A stretch of 42,282 nucleotides of DNA from the NCBI GenBank assembly GCA_015060835.1, contig SUXT01000014.1:1-42282 (forward strand). Direction: 5' to 3'. Origin of the DNA: Bacteroidales bacterium (GTDB lineage Bacteria; Bacteroidota; Bacteroidia; Bacteroidales; Bacteroidaceae). A model generated the notes under the pieces. That model saw only the letters and a program-made list of their open reading frames with translations, was not told the origin of the DNA and searched no databases. The position numbers and the translations under genes are program-made. Below are positions 7,377 to 15,776 of the stretch, piece after piece; positions within the stretch are counted from its first letter, which is position 1, and each line of letters begins with the position of its first letter.

Positions 7377-7997
7377 TTATTCGGTCTTCTTGTCGCCGAA
7401 CCATTTGCCGTAGAATATCTTGCGGTCGACTTTGAAGAGTGCTCCGTAGCCTTGGCGGTAGCCCTCGCGGTATTTGCCGTACCAGAAGTCGCCGTTTGTC
7501 CAATAGTATATTCCGTAGCCGTGGCGGCGTCCGTTGCGTACCTCGCCGTAGTAGGCATCGCCGTTCTTGTATGTTATCTTCTGGAATGTGTAGGGTTGCA
7601 GCTGCTCTGCGGTGTATTCGGCATCACCTTCGATTGTGTGTACGCGTATGGCCTTGCCTGTGGTGAGGTCATACTCCACGTATGATGTCTCGCTGCCCAC
7701 TTTGGCGGTTCTGCTCTCCATTATTATGCCGAACATGAATTTGCCGCGGCTGTATTGTCCGAAGCATTGCGAACCGTTGTCGGCAAGGTAGTGTCCCCAT
7801 CCGTATATGGTGTTGTCTATGAGGTGTCCGGTGTATTGTCCGGCGGAGCCGGCAATGTATTTTACTTCGGCCTCTTCGAGATGGTCGCAGAAGACGGCCT
7901 GCAGATTGTCGCACATTTCGTCGTACAGTCTAATGCTCTCTTGTGCCGGCAACAGTGTGGGCAACAGTGTGAGCAGTGCTATTATTGTTCTTTTCAT
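7377..7997 (-). CDS. Secreted MORN-repeat protein
   Basis: The 206-residue protein has a signal peptide (about 1-18, LLPAQ). It contains several MORN-like units: YTGHLIDNTIYGWGHY near residue 54, and the clearer YYGEVRNGRRHGYGIYY and FWYGKYREGYRQGYGALF units near the C terminus, then FYGKWFGDKK. MORN units are beta-hairpins that often bind lipids or proteins; no enzymatic motif is visible. Its start lies only 4 bases from the left arm of a long palindromic spacer that separates it from nadD. The role is unknown; an envelope-facing or scaffold function is a guess from the signal peptide. Confidence 0.75.
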   Translation of the reverse strand: MKRTIIALLTLLPTLLPAQESIRLYDEMCDNLQAVFCDHLEEAEVKYIAGSAGQYTGHLIDNTIYGWGHYLADNGSQCFGQYSRGKFMFGIIMESRTAKVGSETSYVEYDLTTGKAIRVHTIEGDAEYTAEQLQPYTFQKITYKNGDAYYGEVRNGRRHGYGIYYWTNGDFWYGKYREGYRQGYGALFKVDRKIFYGKWFGDKKTE

Positions 7998-8001
7998 TCT
8001 T

Positions 8002-8192
8002 AGAAGCTGTTTGAATTTTATTAAAAAATATTACTTACATTGCGAAGCTGCTTTCGGCTTCTTTGAGTCTATTATCGGCATATTTTCTTTCTTATTTTTT
8101 GGAAATAGCCCGCTATTCCCTGCAAAATGCGAAAGAAAATCTACTCAATAATAGCTCTCAAATAATTCCGAAATAAAATTCAAACAGCTTCT
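8002..8192. repeat. Long palindromic intergenic element (MITE-like or hairpin RNA)
   Basis: The whole gap between nadD and the MORN gene is one nested imperfect hairpin. The outer arms are a perfect 21-bp inverted repeat (8002-8022 with 8172-8192). Inside lie CTATTAT (8069-8075) with ATAATAG (8148-8154), ATTTTCTTTC (8082-8091) with GAAAGAAAAT (8131-8140), and GGAAATAGC (8101-8109) with GCTATTCC (8112-8119), all in correct nested order around one centre. The right arm meets the nadD stop codon and the left arm ends four bases before the MORN start. It could be a miniature transposable element, a structured spacer that reduces read-through, or a processed RNA. Confidence 0.75.
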
Positions 8193-8776
8193 TAGGTTTT
8201 GTATAGTTCTTTTTCTTTTATGTAGGCGAGTACGGACGGATGCAACCACTCCTGTATGTCGTTGCCCAGTGCAATTGCTTCGCGTATTTCAGTTGAGCTT
8301 ATATTGTAGAGTGGCGATTGCAACCATTTTACATTGTAGGGTAGTGCGGGGAGTGTCTCATCGTTGTCGCGCGGGTAGACTATTATTCCGAAACGCGACA
8401 TTATTTCATCACCCTTGTACCATTTGTCTATTTTTCTCCAGTTGTCGGCACCCATGAGCAGCAGAAATTCGCGGTCGGGGTAGGCTCTTTCGAGGGCATT
8501 CAGGGTGTTTATGGTGTACGACGGTCGGGGAAGCGAGAATTCGAAGTCGCTGGCCGTCATCCTCTCTTCGCCATCAAGCGCACATTGCACCATTTGCAGG
8601 CGTTCGTTCTCGCCGGTCAGTCTGCATCCCTGTTTATGCGGGTTCTGCGGGGTTATAAGGAACCACACTTCGTCGGCGAGGTCGTGCTCACGTACTGCGC
8701 GGGCGAGAGCAATGTGCCCATTGTGTATGGGGTCGAAACTGCCCCCGAAAAGGGCTGTGCGTATCTTATTGCTCAT
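8192..8776 (-). CDS. nadD: Nicotinate-nucleotide adenylyltransferase
   Basis: The 194-residue protein starts with the nucleotidyltransferase signature GGSFDPIHNGH (residues 11-21) and has ISSTEIR near 158-164, the two hallmark motifs of NadD. It adenylates nicotinate mononucleotide to deamido-NAD in the cytoplasmic NAD pathway. Length is normal. Its start overlaps the end of gmk by 11 bases, so the two are probably co-translated. Its stop codon lies at the arm of the palindromic spacer at 8002-8192, which may separate its expression from the MORN gene. Confidence 0.95.
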   Translation of the reverse strand: MSNKIRTALFGGSFDPIHNGHIALARAVREHDLADEVWFLITPQNPHKQGCRLTGENERLQMVQCALDGEERMTASDFEFSLPRPSYTINTLNALERAYPDREFLLLMGADNWRKIDKWYKGDEIMSRFGIIVYPRDNDETLPALPYNVKWLQSPLYNISSTEIREAIALGNDIQEWLHPSVLAYIKEKELYKT

Positions 8777-9335
8777 TTATAAATTTATTTACAATCAGCA
8801 TGAGCTCCTCTTGTGCCTTTTCGAGTCGGTCGTTTATTATTACAACATCGGCACGGGGGGCGAAACTCATTTCGTATTCGGCTTTGGCAAGGCGCTTCTC
8901 CATCTCTTCGGGAGTGGTGTCTCCTCGTCCTGTGAGACGGTTGCGAAGTTCCTCTATCGAGGGTGCCTGTACGAAGATGAACAGTGCGCGGTCGCCATAG
9001 AATTCCTTGAGGTTGCAACCCCCTTTAACATCTACGTCGAAGATTATGTTGTTTGTCTCCAACTGCTTCTCTACCTGCGACTTCAGTGTTCCGTAGAAAC
9101 GGTCGGTGTAGACCTCTTCGTACTCCACAAATTCGTTGTTATCTATCTTTGCGCGGAACTCTTCGGGGGTGAAGAAAAAGTATTCCACTCCGTTGCGTTC
9201 CTCTCCGCGGGGCTGGCGGCTTGTTGCCGATATAGAGAATGCAAAAGAGTCGTCCTTTGACATCAAGTAGCGTACCAATGTGGATTTTCCCGAACCTGAC
9301 GGTGCCGAGAATATAATGACTTTGCCGTTTTTCAT
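8766..9335 (-). CDS. gmk: Guanylate kinase
   Basis: The 189-residue enzyme converts GMP to GDP with ATP. It shows the P-loop APSGSGKST (about residues 11-19) and the GMP-binding stretch SATSRQPRGEERNGVEYFF, followed by a lid and the C-terminal IINDRLEKAQEEL. Length fits the family. It lies 25 bases after yicC and overlaps nadD; yicC next to gmk is a common bacterial pairing. Confidence 0.96.
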   Translation of the reverse strand: MKNGKVIIFSAPSGSGKSTLVRYLMSKDDSFAFSISATSRQPRGEERNGVEYFFFTPEEFRAKIDNNEFVEYEEVYTDRFYGTLKSQVEKQLETNNIIFDVDVKGGCNLKEFYGDRALFIFVQAPSIEELRNRLTGRGDTTPEEMEKRLAKAEYEMSFAPRADVVIINDRLEKAQEELMLIVNKFINEQ

Positions 9336-9360
9336 CCGCTTCTCTTTTTGTGAATTTATT

Positions 9361-10239
9361 TTACATTACATTGAGCACTTGCTCTTTAATCTGCTCAAGT
9401 TCGTCTTTCATCTTGACCACGATGTTCTGCATTTCGGCGTGATTGCTTTTGCTGCCGAGAGTGTTTATCTCGCGTCCCATCTCCTGTGCTATGAATCCTA
9501 ACTTTTTGCCTTGTCCGTATTCGCCTTCCATGGTGGAGATAAAGTAATCGAGGTGATTGGTCAAGCGCTGTTTCTCTTCGTTGATGTCGAGTTTCTCGAT
9601 GTAGTATATAAGTTCCTGTTCCAGACGGTTGTTGTCATATTCTGTCTGCAGGCGGTTCTCCAATGCCTCTGTTATGCGGCTACGTATCTTCTCTACGCGC
9701 TCCTTTTCGTATGGTTCGACCGATGCGAGCAGGGCTGATATGTTCTGTATCTTTTCGTTGAATTTTCTTGCAAGCGCTTCGCCCTCCTGCTTTCTGAATG
9801 CAATCAGTTCGTCGATGGCTTTCTCTATCGTTGCGCGGGCGACCATCCACTCCTCCTCGGTAAGTTCGTAGACCTCTTTGTTCGATACGACTTCGGGCAT
9901 GCGTATGAGTATTTCCATCAGATTGTCGGGCATTGCAATGCCTGTCTGTTCGGATGCAGCTTTCATCTGCTCGATGTAGTTCTGCATGGCGCTGATGTTT
10001 ATCGAGGGGATTGCAACAGCGCAGTCTCCCTGTTCAACCCACAGCGAAAAGTCTACCTTGCCACGTTCGAGGCGACCGGATATGAGGGTGCGTATCTCCA
10101 TCTCTTTTTCTCGGTACTGTGCGGCCATTCTTGTTGAAAGATCCATCGACTTGCCGTTAAGCGAGCGGATTTCAGCACAAATTTTTCTATTCTGGAATTG
10201 GGTTACAGCCTTGCCGTAACCGGTCATGGAGTATATCAT
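9361..10239 (-). CDS. YicC/YloC family endoribonuclease
   Basis: The family begins M-x-x-SMTG(F/Y)G, and here MIYSMTGYGKA starts at the ATG at 10239, giving 292 residues. A longer frame back to 10320 runs through the promoter and is rejected. The C terminus has the conserved GKKLGFIAQEMGREINTLGSKSN segment, of which GFIAQEMGREINTLGSK is most typical. Members are reported to be endoribonucleases and are linked to stationary-phase survival in other bacteria; the role here is inferred. It leads the yicC-gmk-nadD run and faces tsaB divergently. Confidence 0.92.
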   Translation of the reverse strand: MIYSMTGYGKAVTQFQNRKICAEIRSLNGKSMDLSTRMAAQYREKEMEIRTLISGRLERGKVDFSLWVEQGDCAVAIPSINISAMQNYIEQMKAASEQTGIAMPDNLMEILIRMPEVVSNKEVYELTEEEWMVARATIEKAIDELIAFRKQEGEALARKFNEKIQNISALLASVEPYEKERVEKIRSRITEALENRLQTEYDNNRLEQELIYYIEKLDINEEKQRLTNHLDYFISTMEGEYGQGKKLGFIAQEMGREINTLGSKSNHAEMQNIVVKMKDELEQIKEQVLNVM

Positions 10240-10289
10240 TTTTTTAACTTTTTTAAGATTGATTCTGTAAAATAGCGATGTTAATCCGA

Positions 10290-10320
10290 CAAATATACGG
10301 TTTCTCTGTGGCAAAATCAA
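10290..10320 (-). promoter_or_regulatory. Promoter of yicC-gmk-nadD
   Basis: On the minus strand TTG (10320-10318) is followed after 20 bases by TATATTTG (10297-10290), a good match to the Bacteroidetes -33 TTTG / -7 TAnnTTTG promoter. The ATG of yicC follows about 50 bases later. Confidence 0.7.
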
Positions 10321-10395
10321 ATAACAAGCCTTTCTTTCACGATAAAAACCAACTATTTTTCTGTCTCTATAACTATTTTTCGCTATTTTTATTTA

Positions 10396-10424
10396 TTGAG
10401 TAATCATTATAATCACTATCTTTG
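10396..10424 (+). promoter_or_regulatory. Promoter of the tsaB-murA-dxr-rseP operon
   Basis: TTG at 10396-10398 and TATCTTTG at 10417-10424, 18 bases apart, match the Bacteroidetes promoter. The tsaB ATG lies 65 bases downstream. I see no other clear promoter before the terminator at 19767, so this may drive the whole nine-gene run. Confidence 0.7.
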
Positions 10425-10488
10425 TCGTATGATATGCGTGCTCTGCACAGGAGTGTCGTAACCAAATACCAGAAACAGAATAAAACAG

Positions 10489-11190
10489 ATGGCTGTAATA
10501 CTGAATATAGAAGCATCCACCGAGGTCTGCTCGGTAGCCCTTAGCGAGAGCGGCGAGGTGTTTTTCAATCGCATCAGCGAGAAGGAGCTTACACATGCAC
10601 AAGTGCTTGCCCCCTTTGTGGAAGAGGCAATATCCACTGCCGACAGCAGGGCTATGAAAATAGACGCAGTGGCATTGAGCTGCGGCCCCGGTTCATACAC
10701 GGGCCTTAGAATAGCAAGCTCCACCGCTAAAGGTGTATGCTATGGTCGCGAAATACCTTTGATAGCCCTGCCTACAACCAAAATCATGGCAGTGCCCGTA
10801 CTTTTCCGCGATGATTTGCCTGATGACGCACTTCTCTGCCCCATGATAGATGCAAGGCGTAACGAGGTGTATGCGACAATCTACGACCGTGCCCTCAATG
10901 TTTGCGTTGAGACACGCGCCGAAGTGGTAACAGAAGAGAGTTTCCTCGATGTGCTCGACAAGCACCCTGTATACTTCTTTGGTAACGGAGCCGAAAAATG
11001 CCGTTCGATAATAACCCACAAGAATGCACACTTCCTCGACAAATACAAAAACCCGCTTGCAAAGTGGATGATGCCCCTCGCCGAGAGGGCATGGCTCGAC
11101 GAAAAATTCGAGGATGCAGCCTATTTCGAACCCTTCTATTTGAAAAATTTTGTAGCAACAAAGTCGAAAGACCTGTTGAAAATGCAATAA
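10489..11190 (+). CDS. tsaB: tRNA t6A biosynthesis protein TsaB
   Basis: The 233-residue protein has the ASKHA-fold pattern of TsaB: ILNIEASTEVCSVAL at the N terminus, the LTHAQVLAPFVEEAI helix and the signature SCGPGSYTGLRIASSTAKG near residues 64-82. TsaB acts with TsaD and TsaE to attach threonylcarbamoyl to A37 of tRNAs reading ANN codons. It is the scaffold partner and not the catalytic subunit. It heads the plus-strand operon, 12 bases before the DUF4290 gene. tsaE lies about 11 kb away on the other strand. Confidence 0.93.
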   Translation: MAVILNIEASTEVCSVALSESGEVFFNRISEKELTHAQVLAPFVEEAISTADSRAMKIDAVALSCGPGSYTGLRIASSTAKGVCYGREIPLIALPTTKIMAVPVLFRDDLPDDALLCPMIDARRNEVYATIYDRALNVCVETRAEVVTEESFLDVLDKHPVYFFGNGAEKCRSIITHKNAHFLDKYKNPLAKWMMPLAERAWLDEKFEDAAYFEPFYLKNFVATKSKDLLKMQ

Positions 11191-11202
11191 ACGCCCCAAG
11201 CC

Positions 11203-11811
11203 ATGATGGAATACAATACCAAGAAAAAACGATTGCCTCTGCCTGAATATGGTCGCGCCGTACAGAAGATGGTCGACCATGCGCTGACCATCGAAGATAG
11301 AGAAAAACGTCAGGAGTGCGCCGAGACAATCATCAGCATAATGAGCGGAATGTTCCCCACTGCCAAGGATACCCCCGAAACACGAAGAAAACTGTGGGAT
11401 CACCTTGCCATAATGTCGGATTTCAGTCTTGACATAGACTACCCCTGCGAAGTTATCCGCAAAGAGGAATTTACAGAACCGCCCACACAGATACCTTACG
11501 TCAAGGGCGAAGTAAAGAACAGACACTACGGCCGTTTTGTAGAAAGAATGATAGCTTATGCCTGCGAAATGGAGGATGGTGAGGAGAAAGATTATCTCAT
11601 TTGGCTGATAACCATACAGATGAAAAAAGTCTATCTGCTGTGGAACAAGGATACGGTAGACGACAGTCAGATATACGACGACCTGCGCGAATATTCAGGC
11701 GGCAGAATAGATATTCAGGAGAAGGAGATAAAAACCTACCGCCCCCAGTACAATGCAAACGCACAGCGCAACAATCTCAAACGCAAGAAAAACTTCAAGA
11801 AGAAGTATTAG
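11203..11811 (+). CDS. DUF4290 family protein
   Basis: The 202-residue protein starts MMEYNTKKKRLPLPEYGR and continues with VDHALTIEDREKRQECAETI, matching the Bacteroidetes-specific DUF4290 family that usually lies before murA. It is cytoplasmic, with no signal or membrane segment, and has a strongly basic C terminus (NNLKRKKNFKKKY) that could bind nucleic acid or membrane. The function is unknown; its fixed place between tsaB and murA suggests a core cell-envelope or translation link, which is inference. The start could be either of the two adjacent ATG codons. Confidence 0.85.
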   Translation: MMEYNTKKKRLPLPEYGRAVQKMVDHALTIEDREKRQECAETIISIMSGMFPTAKDTPETRRKLWDHLAIMSDFSLDIDYPCEVIRKEEFTEPPTQIPYVKGEVKNRHYGRFVERMIAYACEMEDGEEKDYLIWLITIQMKKVYLLWNKDTVDDSQIYDDLREYSGGRIDIQEKEIKTYRPQYNANAQRNNLKRKKNFKKKY

Positions 11812-11841
11812 AAACAACCTTTTACACAAAACCGCAAAGCT

Positions 11842-13146
11842 ATGGCATCTTTTATAATCGAAGGAAACAGACGTCTCAGTGGAGAAATAATCCCGCAAGG
11901 CGCGAAGAACGAAGCTCTGCAGATAATCTGCGCCACGCTTCTCACCCCTGAAAAGGTAACAGTAGAGAATATCCCCGATATTCTGGATGTCAACAACCTC
12001 ATATCCCTGCTCATAAGGATGGGAGTCTCCGTCAGTCAGACAGGCGAAGGCCGCTTCACCTTCCAGGCTGCCGACATCAACCTCGAGTACCTCGAAAGCG
12101 ACGAATTTCTGAAAAGTTGCTCGGCGTTGCGAGGCTCTGTGATGCTTATGGGCCCGTTGCTTGCCCGTTTCGGCAAGACCATGATGGCAAAGCCCGGTGG
12201 CGACAAGATAGGCCGTCGTCGTCTCGACACGCACTTTGTAGGTCTGCAAAAGCTGGGAGCCACATTCACGCTCGACGACAAACGGCAGGTATACTCCCTT
12301 ACAGCCGACAGACTCAATGGCGCCACGATGCTGCTCGACGAGGCTTCGGTAACCGGAACTGCCAACATAGTGATGGCTGCAGTCCTCGCCAAAGGCACAA
12401 CCACAATATACAACGCTGCCTGCGAACCCTATTTGCAACAACTGTGTAAAATGCTCAATGCGATGGGCGCAAAGATAAGCGGCATTGCAAGCAATCTGCT
12501 CACAATCGAAGGTGTCGATTCGCTCGGCGGTTGCAACCACCGCATACTCCCCGATATGATAGAAGTAGGTAGCTTTATAGGTATGGCGGCAATGACCGGC
12601 AGCGAACTGACAATCAAGGATGTATCATACGAGAATCTCGGTATAATCCCCGATAGCTTCCGCCGCCTCGGTATAAAATTTGAGAAAAGAGGCTCGGATA
12701 TATACATCCCCTCACAGGAACAATACGAGATAGAATCGTTCATAGATGGCTCTATAATGACAATAAGCGATGCACCATGGCCGGGTCTCACCCCAGACCT
12801 TATCAGTGTGTTGCTGGTAACAGCCATACAGGCAAAGGGCAGTGTACTCATACACCAAAAGATGTTCGAGAGCCGCCTCTTCTTCGTCGATAAGCTCATA
12901 GACATGGGCGCGCAGATAATCCTATGCGATCCCCACAGAGCTGTAGTAGTAGGCCACAATAAACAGCATAAACTGAGACCGCGTACAATGAGTTCTCCCG
13001 ATATTCGTGCAGGAATCGCCCTGCTCATAGCAGCCATGAGTGCCGACGGAGTGAGCCGCATCGACAATATCGAGCAGATAGACAGGGGTTATCAGAATCT
13101 CGAACAGCGTCTGAACAGCATCGGCGCAAAAATAACAAGGTCTTAA
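11842..13146 (+). CDS. murA: UDP-N-acetylglucosamine 1-carboxyvinyltransferase, Asp-type
   Basis: The 434-residue enzyme transfers enolpyruvate from PEP to UDP-GlcNAc, the first committed step of peptidoglycan synthesis. The catalytic Lys22-Asn23 (GAKNEALQ), the LLARFG motif and the loop KPGGDKIGRRRLDTHF are present. The loop position normally held by Cys (Cys115 in E. coli) is Asp121 here. That Cys is the residue alkylated by fosfomycin, and Asp-type MurA enzymes (for example in mycobacteria) are active but fosfomycin-insensitive. The gene lies 30 bases after DUF4290 and 15 before rimM. Confidence 0.95.
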   Translation: MASFIIEGNRRLSGEIIPQGAKNEALQIICATLLTPEKVTVENIPDILDVNNLISLLIRMGVSVSQTGEGRFTFQAADINLEYLESDEFLKSCSALRGSVMLMGPLLARFGKTMMAKPGGDKIGRRRLDTHFVGLQKLGATFTLDDKRQVYSLTADRLNGATMLLDEASVTGTANIVMAAVLAKGTTTIYNAACEPYLQQLCKMLNAMGAKISGIASNLLTIEGVDSLGGCNHRILPDMIEVGSFIGMAAMTGSELTIKDVSYENLGIIPDSFRRLGIKFEKRGSDIYIPSQEQYEIESFIDGSIMTISDAPWPGLTPDLISVLLVTAIQAKGSVLIHQKMFESRLFFVDKLIDMGAQIILCDPHRAVVVGHNKQHKLRPRTMSSPDIRAGIALLIAAMSADGVSRIDNIEQIDRGYQNLEQRLNSIGAKITRS

Positions 13147-13161
13147 TAAACAAGAAATAAA

Positions 13162-13671
13162 ATGCTAAAGAAAGAGGATTTTGTGTACTTCGGCAAACTC
13201 ACCAAGCCCCACGGTACAAAAGGCGAAATAGGCATCAATGGCGACGGGATAATCCTCGGCGAGGATTGCGACTTTGTAGCTGTTGAAATAGACGGCATAT
13301 TGGTGCCTTTCTTTTTGGAAAACTGCCGCGGAAAGAACGATGACACGATAATTGTGAAGTTCGAGCACCTCGACAGCGCAGAGAGCGTACGCTTCCTCAC
13401 CAACTGTCCCACATACATCCCCCGCGAATGGATAGACGAGGAGGAGAACTACACATGGAAATATTTCATAGGCTTCACAGCCGAAGATGAATCCATAGGT
13501 ACCCTCGGCGAAATAATCGATGTGGACGAAAGCACCATAAACACCCTCTTCGTAGTAGATTACGACGGCGAAGAGATACTTCTTCCCACTGCCGAAGAGC
13601 TTATAAAGAACATCGATCACGATGAGAGAACAATAACATTCAACCTCCCAGAAGGACTCATAGAACAGTAA
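13162..13671 (+). CDS. rimM: Ribosome maturation factor RimM
   Basis: The 169-residue protein has the N-terminal RimM barrel (FVYFGKLTKPHGTKGEIGIN) and the PRC-barrel-like C-terminal half (GTLGEIIDVDESTINTLFVV, then EEILLPTAEELI). It binds S19 and assists maturation of the 30S head domain. It lies between murA and the M23 gene with gaps of 15 and 12 bases, so it is part of the operon. Length is normal. Confidence 0.93.
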   Translation: MLKKEDFVYFGKLTKPHGTKGEIGINGDGIILGEDCDFVAVEIDGILVPFFLENCRGKNDDTIIVKFEHLDSAESVRFLTNCPTYIPREWIDEEENYTWKYFIGFTAEDESIGTLGEIIDVDESTINTLFVVDYDGEEILLPTAEELIKNIDHDERTITFNLPEGLIEQ

Positions 13672-13683
13672 TACGCCAAAATA

Positions 13684-14562
13684 ATGGACGAAAAGAAAAA
13701 GACAAAAAAGGGCCTGATGAAGAAGTACAGGCTCACGATACGCAACGAGAGCGAGCTTGGCAAAGCCCTCGGCTTCTACATATCGCCCCTTGCCGTAATA
13801 ATGTCGCTAATACTCTCCTTTTTGGGTGCAGTCGGTATCATCTATCTTATCATCGTCTTTACTCCGGTGGGCGAATATCTTCCCGGCTATGTGAACGAAA
13901 AAGCCCGCGAAAAGCAAGTACGCGAGTTGTTGCGTGTCGACTCCCTCAACAACGAACTTGCCAAGCAGGACAGATACATACGCAACATAAAGGCCATTAT
14001 GTCAGGCGTGGAGCCCGACAGTATACTGCCTCCCGACACCCTCAATACCAAAGAGGGATACCCGATAGCAACGACAGAACTCGAAAGTAAATTTGCTGCG
14101 CAGTTCGAAAAGGATGAAAAGTACAACCTCACTTCGCAGGCATCAGCTGTCGGCGCCCTGCAAGAACTACACCTTTTCCGTCCCACCGGAGGTATAATCA
14201 CCCGCAAGTTCGACGCCAATCTGCGGCACTACGGAGTTGACATTGCGCAAAACCCAGGCGAAGGAGTGCTTGCCATACTTGACGGAACAGTGATAATGAG
14301 CGACTACACAGCAAACGACGGATATATGCTTGTCGTACAGCACAAGCAGAATCTTACATCGGTCTACCGTAACTGTCATGCCGTACTCAAAAAAGCAGGC
14401 GACAAGGTTATAGGCGGCGAAGTGATAGCGACTCTCGGCAAAGATACCGAGGCTGACAAAGAAAAGGAAACAACCGAAACTAACATAAAGAAGCCTTATC
14501 TCCACTTTGAGCTATGGCACAGAGGCGAAGCACTCAACCCTGAGATATACATCGCCTTCTAA
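13684..14562 (+). CDS. Membrane-anchored M23-family protein with altered active site
   Basis: The 292-residue protein has a basic N terminus, one membrane segment (about 33-59) and a periplasmic part with a short helical stretch (75-105) ending in an M23/LytM domain (about 165-292). Zinc-ligand positions are kept: His182 and Asp186 (RHYGVD) and His274 (YLHFELW). The two catalytic His positions are changed: the loop that usually reads Y-x-H-L is YRNC (Asn230), and the HxH motif is Tyr272-Leu-His274. It may therefore be a weak endopeptidase or a regulator of other hydrolases, in the way EnvC and NlpD act. Its place between rimM and dxr points to an envelope role. I am sure of the fold, not of catalysis. 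Confidence 0.85.
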   Translation: MDEKKKTKKGLMKKYRLTIRNESELGKALGFYISPLAVIMSLILSFLGAVGIIYLIIVFTPVGEYLPGYVNEKAREKQVRELLRVDSLNNELAKQDRYIRNIKAIMSGVEPDSILPPDTLNTKEGYPIATTELESKFAAQFEKDEKYNLTSQASAVGALQELHLFRPTGGIITRKFDANLRHYGVDIAQNPGEGVLAILDGTVIMSDYTANDGYMLVVQHKQNLTSVYRNCHAVLKKAGDKVIGGEVIATLGKDTEADKEKETTETNIKKPYLHFELWHRGEALNPEIYIAF

Positions 14563-14577
14563 TACACACAACATATT

Positions 14578-15738
14578 ATGAAAGAACCACAAAAAAGAAC
14601 AATAGCCATCCTCGGCTCGACAGGCTCTATAGGTACGCAGACACTGCAAGTGGTAGAGGAACACCCCGAATGTTTTGAGGTCTACGCCCTCACCGCCAAC
14701 GACAGGGTGGACGAACTGATAGAACAGGCACGTAAGTTCCTTCCCGAAGCAGTAGTTATAGCCAATGAGTCGAAATACGAATATCTCAAGGAGGCACTCA
14801 GCGACCTTCCTATAAAAGTCTATGGCGGCTACGAATCAATCTGCCAGATAGTGCAGTCCGAACCAATCGACATTGTTGTTACAGCCCTTGTTGGCTTCTC
14901 GGGCCTTCGTCCCACAATCGAGGCTATAAAGGCAGGCAAGGCAATAGCCCTCGCCAACAAAGAGACAATGGTGGTTGCCGGCGAACTTATAAATGAGCTT
15001 GCCATGAAGCACGAAACACCCATATTGCCCGTAGATTCCGAGCACTCGGCTATCTTCCAGTGCCTTGCAGGAGAGACCGGAAACAAGGTGGAAAAACTCA
15101 TCCTCACAGCATCGGGAGGCCCCTTCCGTACATTCAGCAAGGAACAGCTCGAAACAGTAACAAGGGAGCAGGCCCTCAAACACCCCAACTGGAGCATGGG
15201 CGCGAAAATCACTATCGACTCCGCATCCATGATGAACAAAGGCTTTGAAGTGATAGAGGCAAAATGGCTCTTCGGACTCGACGCAAAGAACATAGATGTG
15301 ATAGTGCATCCCCAATCTGTTATCCACTCTATGGTGCAGTTTGCCGACGGAGCAGTAAAGGCGCAACTTGGCACCCCGGATATGCGTCTGCCCATAATGT
15401 ATGCTCTCTCCTATCCCACACGCCTCCCCTCGACATTCGAGAGACTCGACTTTACAAAAGTATCGCAGCTCACATTCGAAGAGCCCGATACGGAGCGTTT
15501 CCCCAACCTGCAAATGGCATATCAGGCACTCAAAATGGGCGGCAATATGCCCTGCGTGCTCAATGCTGCCAATGAGGTGTGCGTTGCGGCTTTCCTTAAG
15601 GAGAAGATAAAATTCACAGAGATGAGCCGACTGATAGAGCGTGCAATGCAGAGCACCGACTATCAGCTGCGTCCCACCCTTGACAATCTGATAGATACCG
15701 ACAAGGCTACACGCCGCATGGTAGAGGGCTGGATATAA
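14578..15738 (+). CDS. dxr: 1-deoxy-D-xylulose 5-phosphate reductoisomerase
   Basis: The 386-residue enzyme makes 2-C-methyl-D-erythritol 4-phosphate with NADPH in the MEP isoprenoid pathway. The N-terminal NADPH motif ILGSTGSIGTQTL, the ALANKETMVVAGE stretch, the metal site VDSEHSAIFQCL, the substrate loop TASGGPFR and HPNWSMGAKITIDSASMMNK are all present. Length is normal. It is in the operon between the M23 gene (15-base gap) and rseP (38-base gap); dxr next to rseP is a common bacterial arrangement. Confidence 0.97.
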   Translation: MKEPQKRTIAILGSTGSIGTQTLQVVEEHPECFEVYALTANDRVDELIEQARKFLPEAVVIANESKYEYLKEALSDLPIKVYGGYESICQIVQSEPIDIVVTALVGFSGLRPTIEAIKAGKAIALANKETMVVAGELINELAMKHETPILPVDSEHSAIFQCLAGETGNKVEKLILTASGGPFRTFSKEQLETVTREQALKHPNWSMGAKITIDSASMMNKGFEVIEAKWLFGLDAKNIDVIVHPQSVIHSMVQFADGAVKAQLGTPDMRLPIMYALSYPTRLPSTFERLDFTKVSQLTFEEPDTERFPNLQMAYQALKMGGNMPCVLNAANEVCVAAFLKEKIKFTEMSRLIERAMQSTDYQLRPTLDNLIDTDKATRRMVEGWI

Positions 15739-15776
15739 AATCTAAACAAACTAAATAATATATATTAAACGAACAG

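Noticed and set aside
8023-8171. Decayed gene inside the palindromic spacer
   Set aside because: No frame of useful length and the sequence is fully accounted for by nested inverted repeats.
10240-10320. 27-residue extension of YicC
   Set aside because: It crosses the TATATTTG promoter box, and the family starts at the M-x-x-SMTGYG methionine at 10239.
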